Source of the DNA: Kitasatospora atroaurantiaca
Lineage (GTDB): Bacteria; Actinomycetota; Actinomycetes; Streptomycetales; Streptomycetaceae
DNA length: 64,000 nucleotides
Direction of reading: 5' to 3'
Assembly (NCBI RefSeq): GCF_007828955.1
Contig: NZ_VIVR01000001.1
Coordinates: 1,116,001 to 1,180,000, forward strand
Positions 1 through 8,390 of this stretch are shown here, one piece after another. The translations under genes were made by a program, and so were the position numbers. Under the pieces are notes generated by a model. That model was not told the origin of the DNA, searched no databases, and saw nothing but the letters and a program-made list of their open reading frames with translations. How positions within the stretch are numbered: position 1 is the stretch's first letter; each line of letters starts with the position of its first letter.

Positions 1-1
1 C

Positions 2-463
2 GTGAGCATGGCCGACGGCTACCCGCTGCTGCTCACCACCACCGCCTCGCTCGCCGAGCTGAACGCCCGGATCGCCGCGGACCACCCGGACGACGAGCGG
101 AAGGGGGCCGCGCTCCCGATGGAGCGCTTCCGCCCCAACCTGGTGGTCGACGGCACCGAGGCGTGGGCCGAGGACGGCTGGCGCCGGATCCGGGTCGGCG
201 AGGTCACCTTCCGGGTGGTCAAGCCCTGCGGCCGCTGCCTGGTCACCACCACCGACCAGGAGACCGGTGAGAGGCGCGGCCCGGAGCCGCTCCGGGCGCT
301 CGGCCGGCACCACCGCTTCGGCAAGAAGCTCGCCTTCGGCCAGAACCTGATCCCCGAGCGCCCCGAGGGCGTCACCGGCAGCCTGCTCGGCACCGTCCGC
401 CTCGGCGACGAGGTCACGGTGCTGGAGGAGGGCCCCCGCCCCGTACCGGACATCCGGGACTGA
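2..463 (+). CDS. MOSC domain protein, C-terminal part (5' end outside window)
   Basis: This is the 3' part of a gene that begins before the window. The visible 153 residues contain the core of a MOSC domain of the YcbX/mARC type. The segment FRPNLVVDG is followed by a W-rich stretch and then KPCGRC, which holds the conserved cysteine that ligates molybdenum cofactor in this family. Near the end lies FGQNLIPE. Family members are cytosolic or membrane-linked molybdenum enzymes that reduce N-hydroxylated bases; the substrate here cannot be read from the sequence. The 2Fe-2S or beta-barrel N-terminal part, if any, lies outside the window. The gene stands alone, with about 200 bp before the next gene. 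Confidence 0.8.
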   Translation: MSMADGYPLLLTTTASLAELNARIAADHPDDERKGAALPMERFRPNLVVDGTEAWAEDGWRRIRVGEVTFRVVKPCGRCLVTTTDQETGERRGPEPLRALGRHHRFGKKLAFGQNLIPERPEGVTGSLLGTVRLGDEVTVLEEGPRPVPDIRD

Positions 464-516
464 CGAACCGGAACCGAAAGCATGCTCGCTCGTTGACTGC
501 GACGACGGTTGGCCCC

Positions 517-556
517 TGAGCCGAAGGGCGCGCCACCGGATCGGAGCGCCCGGAGG
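517..556. repeat. Left arm of imperfect inverted repeat flanking the beta-helix/AAA+ gene
   Basis: Positions 517-534 (TGAGCCGAAGGGCGCGCC) are the exact reverse complement of 3136-3153. Positions 536-556 match the reverse complement of 3054-3074 except for one base. The two arms surround the gene at 668-3031. In the left copy the two blocks are adjacent; in the right copy they are separated by 61 bp. The role is unknown. Confidence 0.6.
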
Positions 557-667
557 CGAGCGGGCGAGGTCCGTGGCAGCGCGCGGCCGAGGCGACCGGC
601 GAAGCACGCTACCGTGGGCGGACACGCGGCGCGCAGGGCTCGACGAAGGTGGGGATGACGGATCGTC

Positions 668-3031
668 ATGGGTGAGCACAGGGTCCGGGTCACGCAGGAC
701 AGCGCCTCGCGGTGGCGGCGGCGCGCCGGGGAGTACGAGACGCTCCGCGAGGCCCTCGCGGCCGCCGAGCCCGGTGACACCGTGACGGTCCGCCCCGGCA
801 CCTTCCGGGAGAACCTGGTGCTCGACAGGCCGGTCACCCTTCGGGCCGCCGACGGCCCGGGCACCGTCCGGATCGACCCGCCCGCCGGAGTCCCGCTCAC
901 CGTCACCGCCGCGGCGACCGTACGCGACCTGGTGATCGAGGGGTCGGAGAGCTCGGCCCCCGCCGTGCTGGTCACCGGCCCGGACGCCGCCGTCGAGCTG
1001 GCCGGCTGCCGGGTGGACACCCGCTCCGCGGTCGGCGTCGAGGTCACCGACCAGGCCCTGGCGACCCTGCGCGGCTGCACGGTCAGCAACCCCACCGGGC
1101 TGGGCCTGCGGCTGCGGGCGCAGGCCACCGCCGTGATCGAGGACAGCGAGGTGGCCGCCGCCGGCCAGGCCGGTCTGGCGGTGCTCGGCGGCGCCACCGC
1201 CCGGCTGGAGCGCTGCAAGCTGCACCACGCGAGCGGCGCCGGCGTGCTGCTCGCCGACCAGGGCAGCAGTGCCGAGCTGACCGGCTGCGAGATCTACGAG
1301 ATCAGGGGCAGCGGGGTGCAGGCCGAGGCGCAGGCGGTCGGCCGGCTGGCCGACTGCGAGATCCACCGCGTCACCGGCAACGGCCTCACCCTCGACACCC
1401 AGGCCGAACTCACCCTCACCGGCTGCCGGGTGCACGACCTCCCCGAGAACGCGGCCGACCTGCGCGGCCGATCCCGGCTCACCCTCGAGCACAGCACCGT
1501 CCGTGACTTCGGCCGCGGCGCGCTCTCGGTCTGGGATCAGGGCACCCACGTCGAGGCGCTGGCCAGCGAGATCCACTCCAGCACCGGCGACTACCCCGCC
1601 GTCTGGGTCAGCGACGGCGCCCAGCTCACCCTCACCGACTGCGCCCTGCACGACCTGCCGGACGCGCTCTTCGTCCTGGACCGGGAGTCCCGGGCGACCG
1701 CGAAGGACTGCTCGTTCAGCCGGATCCGCAGCTCGGCCGTCTCGGTCAGCGGCGGCGCCACCGTCGCGCTGGCCGACTGCCGGATCCAGCAGGCCGGCAC
1801 CGGGCTCTGGTTCCGCGACCACGGCAGCGGCGGCCGGCTGACGGGCTGCGAGATCTCCGAGGTCGCCACCGGCGTGATCGTCACCAAGGGCGCCGACCCC
1901 GAGCTGCGCGAGTGCACGGTCCGGGGCAGCACCGACGCCGCCGTGTACGTCTCGGCCCAGGGGCGCGGCAGCTTCGAGGACTGCCGGGTCTCGCACGGCA
2001 AGGGCTTCGGCTTCCACATCATCGATGGCTGCCGCACCGCGCTCACCCGCTGCCGGGCCGAGCAGAACGGCCGGGCGGGCTTCGAGTTCTCCGAACCCGG
2101 CCCGGTCACCGAGGCGTGCACCTCCGACGACGTGGCACCGGCCGCCGAGGTCCCGGCGCCGCGTACCGCGCAGCTGACGACCGCCGCCCCCGCCCCGGTG
2201 GCGCAGATCGCCCCCATCCTCGACTGCCGGCCCGCCGACGAGGCCCTCGCCGAGCTGGACGCGCTGATCGGCCTGGCCACCGTCAAGCAGGAGGTGCGCA
2301 CCCTGATCGACCTGATCTCGGTCGGCCGACGGCGGCGTCAGGCCGGGCTGAAGGCCCCCTCGCTCCGCCGCCACCTGGTCTTCACCGGCTCCCCGGGCAC
2401 CGGCAAGACCACGGTGGCCCGGCTCTACGGCGAGATCCTGGCCTCGCTCGGGGTGCTGCAGAAGGGCCACCTGGTCGAGGTCGCCCGGGTCGACCTGGTC
2501 GGGGAGCACATCGGGTCCACCGCGATCCGTACCCAGGCCGCCTTCGACCGGGCCCGCGGCGGGGTGCTCTTCATCGACGAGGCGTACGCGCTGTCGCCCG
2601 AGGACGGTGCCCGGGACTTCGGCCGGGAGGCGATCGACACCCTGGTGAAGCTGATGGAGGACCACCGCGACGAGGTGGTGGTGATCGTGGCCGGGTACAC
2701 GGCCGAGATGGAACGCTTCCTCTCCGCCAACCCCGGGGTCTCCTCGCGGTTCTCGCGCACCATCACCTTCCCCGACTACTCCGCCTCCGAGCTCCTGGAG
2801 ATCGCCCGCTCCCAGTGCGCCGAACACGAGTACGCCCTGGCCGAGGCCACCGAGGGCGCCCTGCTGGACCACTTCGCCGGCCTGGAGCGCGGCCCCGGCT
2901 TCGGCAACGGGCGCACCGCCCGGCAGGTCTTCGAGACGATGGTCGAGCGGCACGCGATGCGGGTCGCCCAGCTCGCCGACCCCTCCACCGAGGAGCTGCA
3001 GCTGCTCGTCCCGGCGGATCTTCCAGGCTGA
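668..3031 (+). CDS. Right-handed beta-helix repeat protein fused to CbxX/EccA-type AAA+ ATPase
   Basis: The 787-residue protein has two parts. Residues about 25-490 form a long series of roughly 23-residue coils (recurring pattern L-x-x-C-x-[IV] and G-x-G-[LV]), as in pectate-lyase-like parallel beta-helices. Residues about 510-785 form an AAA+ ATPase of the CbxX/CfqX/SpoVK class: Walker A GSPGTGKTT at about 574-582, Walker B VLFIDEAYAL at about 633-642, and a sensor region ending in SSRFSRTI. No signal peptide or membrane segment is visible, so it is probably cytoplasmic. AAA domains of this class remodel proteins (rubisco activases, ESX EccA). The helix may be a rigid binding scaffold; that is inference. 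The ATG at 668 lacks a strong ribosome site. The gene is flanked by an inverted repeat. Confidence 0.85.
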   Translation: MGEHRVRVTQDSASRWRRRAGEYETLREALAAAEPGDTVTVRPGTFRENLVLDRPVTLRAADGPGTVRIDPPAGVPLTVTAAATVRDLVIEGSESSAPAVLVTGPDAAVELAGCRVDTRSAVGVEVTDQALATLRGCTVSNPTGLGLRLRAQATAVIEDSEVAAAGQAGLAVLGGATARLERCKLHHASGAGVLLADQGSSAELTGCEIYEIRGSGVQAEAQAVGRLADCEIHRVTGNGLTLDTQAELTLTGCRVHDLPENAADLRGRSRLTLEHSTVRDFGRGALSVWDQGTHVEALASEIHSSTGDYPAVWVSDGAQLTLTDCALHDLPDALFVLDRESRATAKDCSFSRIRSSAVSVSGGATVALADCRIQQAGTGLWFRDHGSGGRLTGCEISEVATGVIVTKGADPELRECTVRGSTDAAVYVSAQGRGSFEDCRVSHGKGFGFHIIDGCRTALTRCRAEQNGRAGFEFSEPGPVTEACTSDDVAPAAEVPAPRTAQLTTAAPAPVAQIAPILDCRPADEALAELDALIGLATVKQEVRTLIDLISVGRRRRQAGLKAPSLRRHLVFTGSPGTGKTTVARLYGEILASLGVLQKGHLVEVARVDLVGEHIGSTAIRTQAAFDRARGGVLFIDEAYALSPEDGARDFGREAIDTLVKLMEDHRDEVVVIVAGYTAEMERFLSANPGVSSRFSRTITFPDYSASELLEIARSQCAEHEYALAEATEGALLDHFAGLERGPGFGNGRTARQVFETMVERHAMRVAQLADPSTEELQLLVPADLPG

Positions 3032-3053
3032 CCCCCCTCTCTGCGCTCACTCA

Positions 3054-3153
3054 CCTCCGGGCGCTCCGACCCGGCGCCGACACTCGTCGCTCCCGCGCTC
3101 GCTTCGCTCGCTTCCTCGCTCCTCCCTTTCGACACCGGCGCGCCCTTCGGCTC
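3054..3153. repeat. Right arm (split) of the inverted repeat flanking the beta-helix/AAA+ gene
   Basis: Blocks 3054-3074 and 3136-3153 correspond, inverted, to 536-556 (one mismatch) and 517-534 (exact). The intervening 61 bp are rich in CGCTC/GCTTCGCTCGC repeats and are absent from the left copy. They lie between the stop of the beta-helix/AAA+ gene and the DeoR gene. Confidence 0.6.
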
Positions 3154-3204
3154 ATTCGCGATCTGCGAGGATGGTCGCGTAGCGGAGACCGGGAGGGCGA
3201 CCAC

Positions 3205-4005
3205 GTGGCCGACAACAGCAACCTGCTGGCCGAGCAGCGCCGTGCGCTGATCCTCGACGAGGTACGGCGGCGCGGCGGCGTGCGGGTCAACGAGCTGACC
3301 CGGCGGCTGAACGTCTCGGACATGACGATCCGCCGGGATCTGGACGCGCTGGCCAGGGCGGGCGCGGTCGAGAAGGTGCACGGCGGCGCGGTGGTGGTCG
3401 AGGAGGCCCGCACCCACGAGCCCGGCTTCGAGGCCAAGTCGGCGCTCGAGCTCTCCGCCAAGGAGGAGATCGCGCTCGCCGCCGCCCGGCTGGTCACCCC
3501 CGGCAGCGCGATCGCGCTCTCCGGCGGGACGACCACCTTCGCGCTGGCCCAGCACCTCACCGAGATCGAGCAGTTGACCGTGGTGACCAACTCGGTCCGG
3601 GTCGCGGACGTCTTCGAGCGGGCGCAGCGCCAGAGCGGTGTGCCGCACGCGACGGTGGTGCTGACCGGCGGCGTACGGACCCCCTCCGACTCGCTGGTCG
3701 GCCCGGTGGCGGACCGGGCGATCCGCTCCCTCCACTTCGACCTGCTCTTCCTCGGCACCCACGGCCTCTCCCCCGAGGCCGGGCTCTCCACCCCCAACCT
3801 CGCGGAGGCGGAGACCAACCGGAACTTCGTGGCGTCCGCCCGCCGTGTGATCGCGGTCGCCGATCACACCAAGTGGGGCATCGTCGGCCTCTCCACCTTC
3901 GCCGAACTGGCCGAGGTGGACACCTGGGTGACCGACGCCGCGCTCCCCGCCGAGGCCGCCGAGGCCGCGCGCGAGCACGTCCGCGAGCTCATCCTGGCGG
4001 GCTGA
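3205..4005 (+). CDS. DeoR/GlpR family transcriptional regulator
   Basis: This 266-residue protein is a typical DeoR-family repressor. Residues about 10-60 hold the winged helix-turn-helix (recognition part NVSDMTIRRDLDAL, then GAVEKVHGGAV). The remaining domain is the ISOCOT-like sugar-phosphate sensor, with GGTTTFALA, a conserved TNS and the C-terminal VADHTKWG. Such regulators usually repress sugar or polyol catabolic operons and respond to a phosphorylated intermediate. The start chosen is GTG 3205, preceded by GGGAGGGCGA at proper spacing; the frame is open far upstream but without protein-like sequence. No sugar operon is adjacent, so the target is unknown. The downstream neighbour converges on it. 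Confidence 0.88.
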   Translation: MADNSNLLAEQRRALILDEVRRRGGVRVNELTRRLNVSDMTIRRDLDALARAGAVEKVHGGAVVVEEARTHEPGFEAKSALELSAKEEIALAAARLVTPGSAIALSGGTTTFALAQHLTEIEQLTVVTNSVRVADVFERAQRQSGVPHATVVLTGGVRTPSDSLVGPVADRAIRSLHFDLLFLGTHGLSPEAGLSTPNLAEAETNRNFVASARRVIAVADHTKWGIVGLSTFAELAEVDTWVTDAALPAEAAEAAREHVRELILAG

Positions 4006-4024
4006 GCGACCGGCTCTCGGCGCC

Positions 4025-4519
4025 CTACTGCTTCAGCGCCAGCTCGTAGTACCGGAGTTCCTCGTCCTGCCTGGCGAACTGCAGGCCGGCGGCGAGCATC
4101 ACGTGCTGCGAGGGGACGTTGTCGTGGGTGGTGTTGCCGAGGAAGGTGGTGACACCCTGCTCGCGGGCGAACTCCACCATGCGGCGCACCGCTTCGGCGG
4201 CGTAGCCCTGCCCGCGGAAGGACTCCGCGAGGCCGTAGCCGATCTCGACGGCGCCGTCCTCGTCCGGGCCGCCGTGGAAGCCTATGCCGCCGATGGCCCG
4301 GCCGTCGGAGCGGAGGCGGATCTCGTAGCCGCCGAAGGGGTGCGGGTCGCCGACGGCCTCGCAGGCGCGCAGGAACATCCGGGCGCCGCTCTGCTCGCCC
4401 TCGGCCGGGTAGCCGGGGGCCCAGTTGCTGTCGGGGCCGGGGGTGGCGGTGGCGACCTGCTCGGCTTCGGCGGTGGTGAAGGGGTGCAGGGCCAGACGTT
4501 CAGTCAGAAGATCATTCAT
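4025..4519 (-). CDS. GNAT family N-acetyltransferase (RimJ/RimL type)
   Basis: The 164-residue protein begins with LTERLALHPFT, the usual opening of the RimJ/RimL-like acetyltransferase_3 group. It carries the acetyl-CoA binding loop FRGQGYAAEAVRRMVEFA (motif A, R/Q-x-x-G-x-G/A) and ends with AAGLQFARQDEELRYYEL. The substrate could be a ribosomal protein N-terminus, an amino acid or an antibiotic; this cannot be told. The start is ambiguous: ATG 4519 matches the family N-terminus, while an in-frame ATG at 4558 follows a better GGCGGGGA ribosome site. It follows the Cds1-like gene by 25-63 bp in the same direction, so co-transcription is likely. Confidence 0.82.
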   Translation of the reverse strand: MNDLLTERLALHPFTTAEAEQVATATPGPDSNWAPGYPAEGEQSGARMFLRACEAVGDPHPFGGYEIRLRSDGRAIGGIGFHGGPDEDGAVEIGYGLAESFRGQGYAAEAVRRMVEFAREQGVTTFLGNTTHDNVPSQHVMLAAGLQFARQDEELRYYELALKQ

Positions 4520-4582
4520 AACAGCGTTGAGTACCACGTCACGAGATCGACCGTCCATCGACTTGCGTCCCCGCCGTCAGCC

Positions 4583-5686
4583 TCAGGCGAACGGACCGGC
4601 TCCGTCCAGGAATCGTTCCAGCCGGCCCTGGTAGGGCGCGATGTCGATGCCCTGCTCGGCCAGCCAGGCGTCGGAGTAGTACTTGTCGAGGTAGCGGTCG
4701 CCCGGGTCGCAGATCAGGGTGACCACGCTGCCGTGTTCCCCGGCCGCCCGCATCTCGGCGACGATCTTCAGCGCGCTCCACAGCCCCGTCCCGGTGGAGG
4801 CGCCGGCCTTCTTGCCGAGCACCTGCTCCAGGACCCGGACGGTACCGATCGACGCCGCGTCCGGCACCTTCATCATCCGGTCGATGGCGCCGGGGACGAA
4901 GCTGGGCTCCATCCGCGGGCGGCCGATCCCCTCGATCCGCGAGCCGCTCTCGCAGCTGGCCGCCGGGTCGTGGTTGACCCAGCCCTCGTAGAAGCAGGAG
5001 TTCTCGGGGTCGGCCACGCAGATCCGGGTGTCGTGCTGCATGTAGTGGACATAGCGGGCGATGGTGGCCGAGGTGCCGCCGGTGCCTGCCGTGGCGACGA
5101 TCCAGGCGGGCTCGGGGTGCGGCTCCAGGCTCAGCTGGGCGAAGACGGACTCGGCGATGTTGTTGTTGCCGCGCCAGTCGGTGGCCCGCTCGGCGTACGT
5201 GAACTGGTCCATGTAGTGGCCGCCGGTCTCCTCCGCGAGCGTCGCGGATACGTCGTAGACCTCACCCGGATTGTCGACAAGGTGACAGCTGCCGCCGTGG
5301 AACTCGATCAGGTCGATCTTGGCCGGGCTGGTGGTCTTGGCCATCACCGCGATGAAGGGCACGCCGATCAGCTTGGCGAAGTACGCCTCGGAGACCGCGG
5401 TGGAGCCGCTGGACGCCTCGATCACCGGCTTCCCCGGCCGGATCCAGCCGTTGCACAGCCCGTACAGGAAGAGCGAGCGGGCGAGCCGGTGCTTGAGGCT
5501 GCCGGTGGGGTGGGTGGACTCGTCCTTGAGGTAGAGGTCGATGCCCCACTCCTCCGGCAGCGGGAAGCGCAGCAGGTGGGTGTCGGCGGAGCGGTTGGCG
5601 TCGGCCTGGACCTTGCGCACGGCCTCCTTGAGCCACGCCCGGTACGCGGTGTCGGTCCGGTCCACATCGGTGGTCTCGATGGCCAT
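4583..5686 (-). CDS. PLP-dependent cysteine synthase / cysteine desulfhydrase family protein (Cds1-like)
   Basis: The 367-residue protein is a fold-type II PLP enzyme of the cysteine synthase/CBS family. The PLP-binding lysine is K65 in PTGSLKHR. The asparagine-loop equivalent is SSGSTAVS, and the phosphate-binding loop is TAGTGGTSA at about 198-206. The overall pattern resembles the actinobacterial protein Cds1 (mycobacterial Rv3684), which degrades cysteine to pyruvate, ammonia and sulfide; synthesis of cysteine-like products cannot be excluded. ATG 5686 was chosen because of the GAGGAGAA ribosome site and family start. It probably heads a two-gene unit with the GNAT gene. A/T-rich direct repeats cover its promoter region. 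Confidence 0.85.
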   Translation of the reverse strand: MAIETTDVDRTDTAYRAWLKEAVRKVQADANRSADTHLLRFPLPEEWGIDLYLKDESTHPTGSLKHRLARSLFLYGLCNGWIRPGKPVIEASSGSTAVSEAYFAKLIGVPFIAVMAKTTSPAKIDLIEFHGGSCHLVDNPGEVYDVSATLAEETGGHYMDQFTYAERATDWRGNNNIAESVFAQLSLEPHPEPAWIVATAGTGGTSATIARYVHYMQHDTRICVADPENSCFYEGWVNHDPAASCESGSRIEGIGRPRMEPSFVPGAIDRMMKVPDAASIGTVRVLEQVLGKKAGASTGTGLWSALKIVAEMRAAGEHGSVVTLICDPGDRYLDKYYSDAWLAEQGIDIAPYQGRLERFLDGAGPFA

Positions 5687-5730
5687 CACGCTTCTCCTCG
5701 GTATCGCCGGGCACCTCCTGGCTCCTACCG

Positions 5731-5773
5731 AGTGTAACAAGTAATTACGATAAGTAACTATTACGACAAGTAC
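5731..5773 (-). promoter_or_regulatory. Promoter/operator with ATTACGAYAAGTA direct repeats upstream of Cds1-like gene
   Basis: This A/T-rich island contains ATTACGATAAGTA (5744-5756) and ATTACGACAAGTA (5760-5772), 16 bp apart, plus a GTAATTAC palindrome at 5741-5748 and a third AAGTA at 5739-5743. On the minus strand a TACACT -10-like hexamer (5731-5736) lies within the island. Repeated sites over a promoter suggest a repressor or activator; the protein is unknown. Confidence 0.5.
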
Positions 5774-5785
5774 AGCTTCCGCTTA

Positions 5786-5815
5786 TCGGGCCCCACCCCG
5801 AGGAGTGGGGCCCGA
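5786..5815 (-). terminator. Intrinsic terminator of the ABC/FtsX operon
   Basis: A perfect 11-bp stem (5786-5796 with 5805-5815, core GGGCCCCAC) encloses an 8-nt loop, 8 bp after the FtsX permease stop on the minus strand. As is common in this group there is no long U-tract. Confidence 0.8.
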
Positions 5816-5822
5816 CATCCCG

Positions 5823-8390
5823 TCACTCGGCCGCGACCGCCTGCAGCACGTCCAGCCTGGCCGCCCGGCCGGCCGGGCGGAGGCCGGCGACGGCGCCCGC
5901 GAGCATCCCGGCGAGCAGGACCACCGTCAGCTGCAGCGGCGGAACGGCGAACGATCCCGTACCCGCCGTGTCGGAGGCCTTCACCAGCGCCCAGCCCAGG
6001 AAGGCCCCGAGGCCGAGCCCGCCGACCGTCCCGAAGGCGGCGACCAGCACCGACTCCCAGCGGACCATCGCCCGCAGCTGCCCCCGGGTCTGGCCGACCG
6101 CGCGCAGCAGACCGAGCTCCCTGGTCCGCTCGTGCACCGCGAGGGTCAGCGTGTTGGCGATGCCCAGCAGGGCGATCAGTACGGCGAGGGCCAGCAGCGC
6201 GTAGACGATCGACAGCATCATGTCGACGCCCGAGGCGGCGCTCGCCGCGTACTCGTCCCGGTCCTGCACCTGCGGGTTCCCGAACTCGGCCGCGACCCGC
6301 TGGACGGCCGCCTTGCCCTCGCCGAGCGGGACCCCTGGCTTCAGGGCGACGGCGACCATGGTGTCACTGTCCTGCCCCCGGTGCGGGGCCCAGGCCTGGC
6401 GGGTGATCAGGTAGTCGCCCGCCACCCCACCGCCCTGGTAGAGCGCCTTGACCGTGAACGTCTGGGTGCCGTCCGAGAAGGCGACGCCGACCGAACTGCC
6501 CAGCGCCCAGCCCTGCTTGGCCGCCTCGGTACGGGAGACCGCGAGGCCGTCCGTCCCCAGTGCGGCGAGCGATCCGTCGACCCGGCCCAGGTCCACGATG
6601 CCGCCCAGGCGCGCCGGGTCGGTGACGTCCAGCGTCCGGCCGTGGCCGTCGATCCTGGCCACGCCCCGGCCGAGACCGACGCTCTGCTGCACCTCGGGCA
6701 GAGCTGACACGGCGTCGGCGAGCTTCGGGCTGACGCCGCTGCCGCCGGCGCCCCGCGAGGGCGCGCTGACGGCGAGGTCCCCGGCGAAGGAGTCCTGCAC
6801 CGTGCGGTCCATGGTCGCCTTGATGGAGGCGCCGAAGACCGTGAACAGGGTGACCACGGCGACGCCGACCAGCAGCGCGGTGGCGGTCGCCGCCGTCCGT
6901 GCGGGGTTGCGGGCCGCGTTGCGCCGGGCCAGCGCGCCGGAGACGCCGCGCAGCCGGGGCAGCGGGGCACCCAGGACCCGTACGGCGAGGGCCGCCGCGA
7001 CCGGCCCGAGCACCACCATGCCGGCCAGGACGGCCAGCGCACCCGTGGTGGCCAGGGCCACCGAGGGGCCGTCCGTCGCACCGAGGACGGTCACCGGCAC
7101 GCCGCCGGCCAGCAGCAGGGCGCCGAGCACCGACCGCACCCGCCCGGACCGGCCGGCGGCCGTGCCGTCCACGGCGGTGTCCCGCATCGCGGCCAGCGGA
7201 GCCGTCCGCCCGGCGCGCACCGCCGGCAGCAGGGCCGAGCCGAGCGCGACCACCGTGCCGACCAGGAGCGGCAGGACGACCGAGGCCGCGCCGATCACCA
7301 TGCCTCCGGTCGGCAGCGAGAAGCCGAACGCGGCGAACAGGGCCTTCAACCCGGCCGCGACGCCGACACCGCCGAGCAGCCCGGCCAGCGAGGCGAGCAG
7401 GCCGACCACCAGCGCCTCGGCCAGGGTCGCCGCCAGGACCTGACGGCGGGCCGCGCCGAGGGCCCGGAGCAGGGCGTTCTCCCTGGTCCGCTGGGCGACC
7501 ACGATGGCGAAGGTGTTGTGGATGGTGAAGGTGGCCACCAGCAGCGCGATCCCGGCGAAGACCAGCAGCAGCGTGGTGAACATGCTCAGGAAGCGTCCCG
7601 ACACCTCGGCCGTGCTCTCCGCCGTGGCGGCCGCACCGGTCAGCGCCTCGACGCCCTTGGGCAGTCCGGGCTGCAGCTTCTCCACCAGCTGACGCTGCGA
7701 AGTGCCCTGCACCGCCCGCACCTTGATCGCACTGGCCTGTCCCTCGCCCTTCGGCATGAGGTAGCGCTCGGCGTCCGCGAAGGTGAGCCCGGTGAAGGTG
7801 CTGGGGCCCATGCCGTCGGCGCTGGTGCCGAAGGTGGCGATGCCGACGATGGTGATCCGCAGCGGGTCGGGGGTGCGCAGCACGGTGGTGTCGCCCACCT
7901 TCAGGCCACCCGCCTTGGCCGCACCGCGGTTGACCACCGCCTCCCCCGGCGCGGCGGGCGCTCGGCCCTCGGCCAGGTGGTACGGGTTCAACTTGCCGTC
8001 CGCGAGCCAGTTCCCCGCGATGGTGGGCGGTCCCTGGCCGCCGACCGGCTCGCCGTTCTTCCCCACCAGCTGCCCGGCACCCTGGACGGAGGCCTCGGCC
8101 GCGGCCACCCCGGGCACCGCGCGCAGCCGGTCGGCGAGCGAGGCGTCCACCGGAGCCCGTACGCCGCCCGGCGTGTTCTGCGCCTCGAGCACGTCGGCAC
8201 TGCGCACCACCGCGTCGGTACCGGCGTTGGCGTCGGCGAAGAGGGTGTCGAAGTTGGACCGCAGGGTGTCGCCGAGGACCATCGTCCCGGTCAGGAAGCT
8301 GACGCCCAGCAGGATGGCCAGGAAGGTCCCGGCGAGCCGGCGCCGGTGGGCGCGCAGCGAGCGCAGGCTGATCCTGAGGGTGCCGTTCAC
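5823..8390 (-). CDS. ABC transporter permease, FtsX/MacB type (two FtsX domains)
   Basis: The 855-residue protein has one N-terminal membrane helix (AGTFLAILLGVSFLTGTMVL), a large extracytoplasmic MacB-core-like domain, then an FtsX domain with three helices. A second extracytoplasmic domain follows, and a final FtsX domain ends in VLLAGMLAGAVAGLRPAGRAARLDVL. This is the single-polypeptide, duplicated layout seen in actinobacterial lipoprotein or peptide-efflux permeases. The start is GTG 8390, overlapping the ATPase stop by 4 bp (GTGA), so translation is coupled. It works with the ATPase at 8387-9142. The nearby histidine kinase and response regulator suggest an envelope-stress or antimicrobial-peptide response. 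The substrate is unknown. Confidence 0.9.
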   Translation of the reverse strand: MNGTLRISLRSLRAHRRRLAGTFLAILLGVSFLTGTMVLGDTLRSNFDTLFADANAGTDAVVRSADVLEAQNTPGGVRAPVDASLADRLRAVPGVAAAEASVQGAGQLVGKNGEPVGGQGPPTIAGNWLADGKLNPYHLAEGRAPAAPGEAVVNRGAAKAGGLKVGDTTVLRTPDPLRITIVGIATFGTSADGMGPSTFTGLTFADAERYLMPKGEGQASAIKVRAVQGTSQRQLVEKLQPGLPKGVEALTGAAATAESTAEVSGRFLSMFTTLLLVFAGIALLVATFTIHNTFAIVVAQRTRENALLRALGAARRQVLAATLAEALVVGLLASLAGLLGGVGVAAGLKALFAAFGFSLPTGGMVIGAASVVLPLLVGTVVALGSALLPAVRAGRTAPLAAMRDTAVDGTAAGRSGRVRSVLGALLLAGGVPVTVLGATDGPSVALATTGALAVLAGMVVLGPVAAALAVRVLGAPLPRLRGVSGALARRNAARNPARTAATATALLVGVAVVTLFTVFGASIKATMDRTVQDSFAGDLAVSAPSRGAGGSGVSPKLADAVSALPEVQQSVGLGRGVARIDGHGRTLDVTDPARLGGIVDLGRVDGSLAALGTDGLAVSRTEAAKQGWALGSSVGVAFSDGTQTFTVKALYQGGGVAGDYLITRQAWAPHRGQDSDTMVAVALKPGVPLGEGKAAVQRVAAEFGNPQVQDRDEYAASAASGVDMMLSIVYALLALAVLIALLGIANTLTLAVHERTRELGLLRAVGQTRGQLRAMVRWESVLVAAFGTVGGLGLGAFLGWALVKASDTAGTGSFAVPPLQLTVVLLAGMLAGAVAGLRPAGRAARLDVLQAVAAE

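Noticed and set aside
1912..3204. Plus-strand frame upstream of and continuous with the DeoR gene
   Set aside because: The translation is Arg/Gly/Pro-rich shadow of the beta-helix/AAA+ gene; a good ribosome site and family start occur at 3205.
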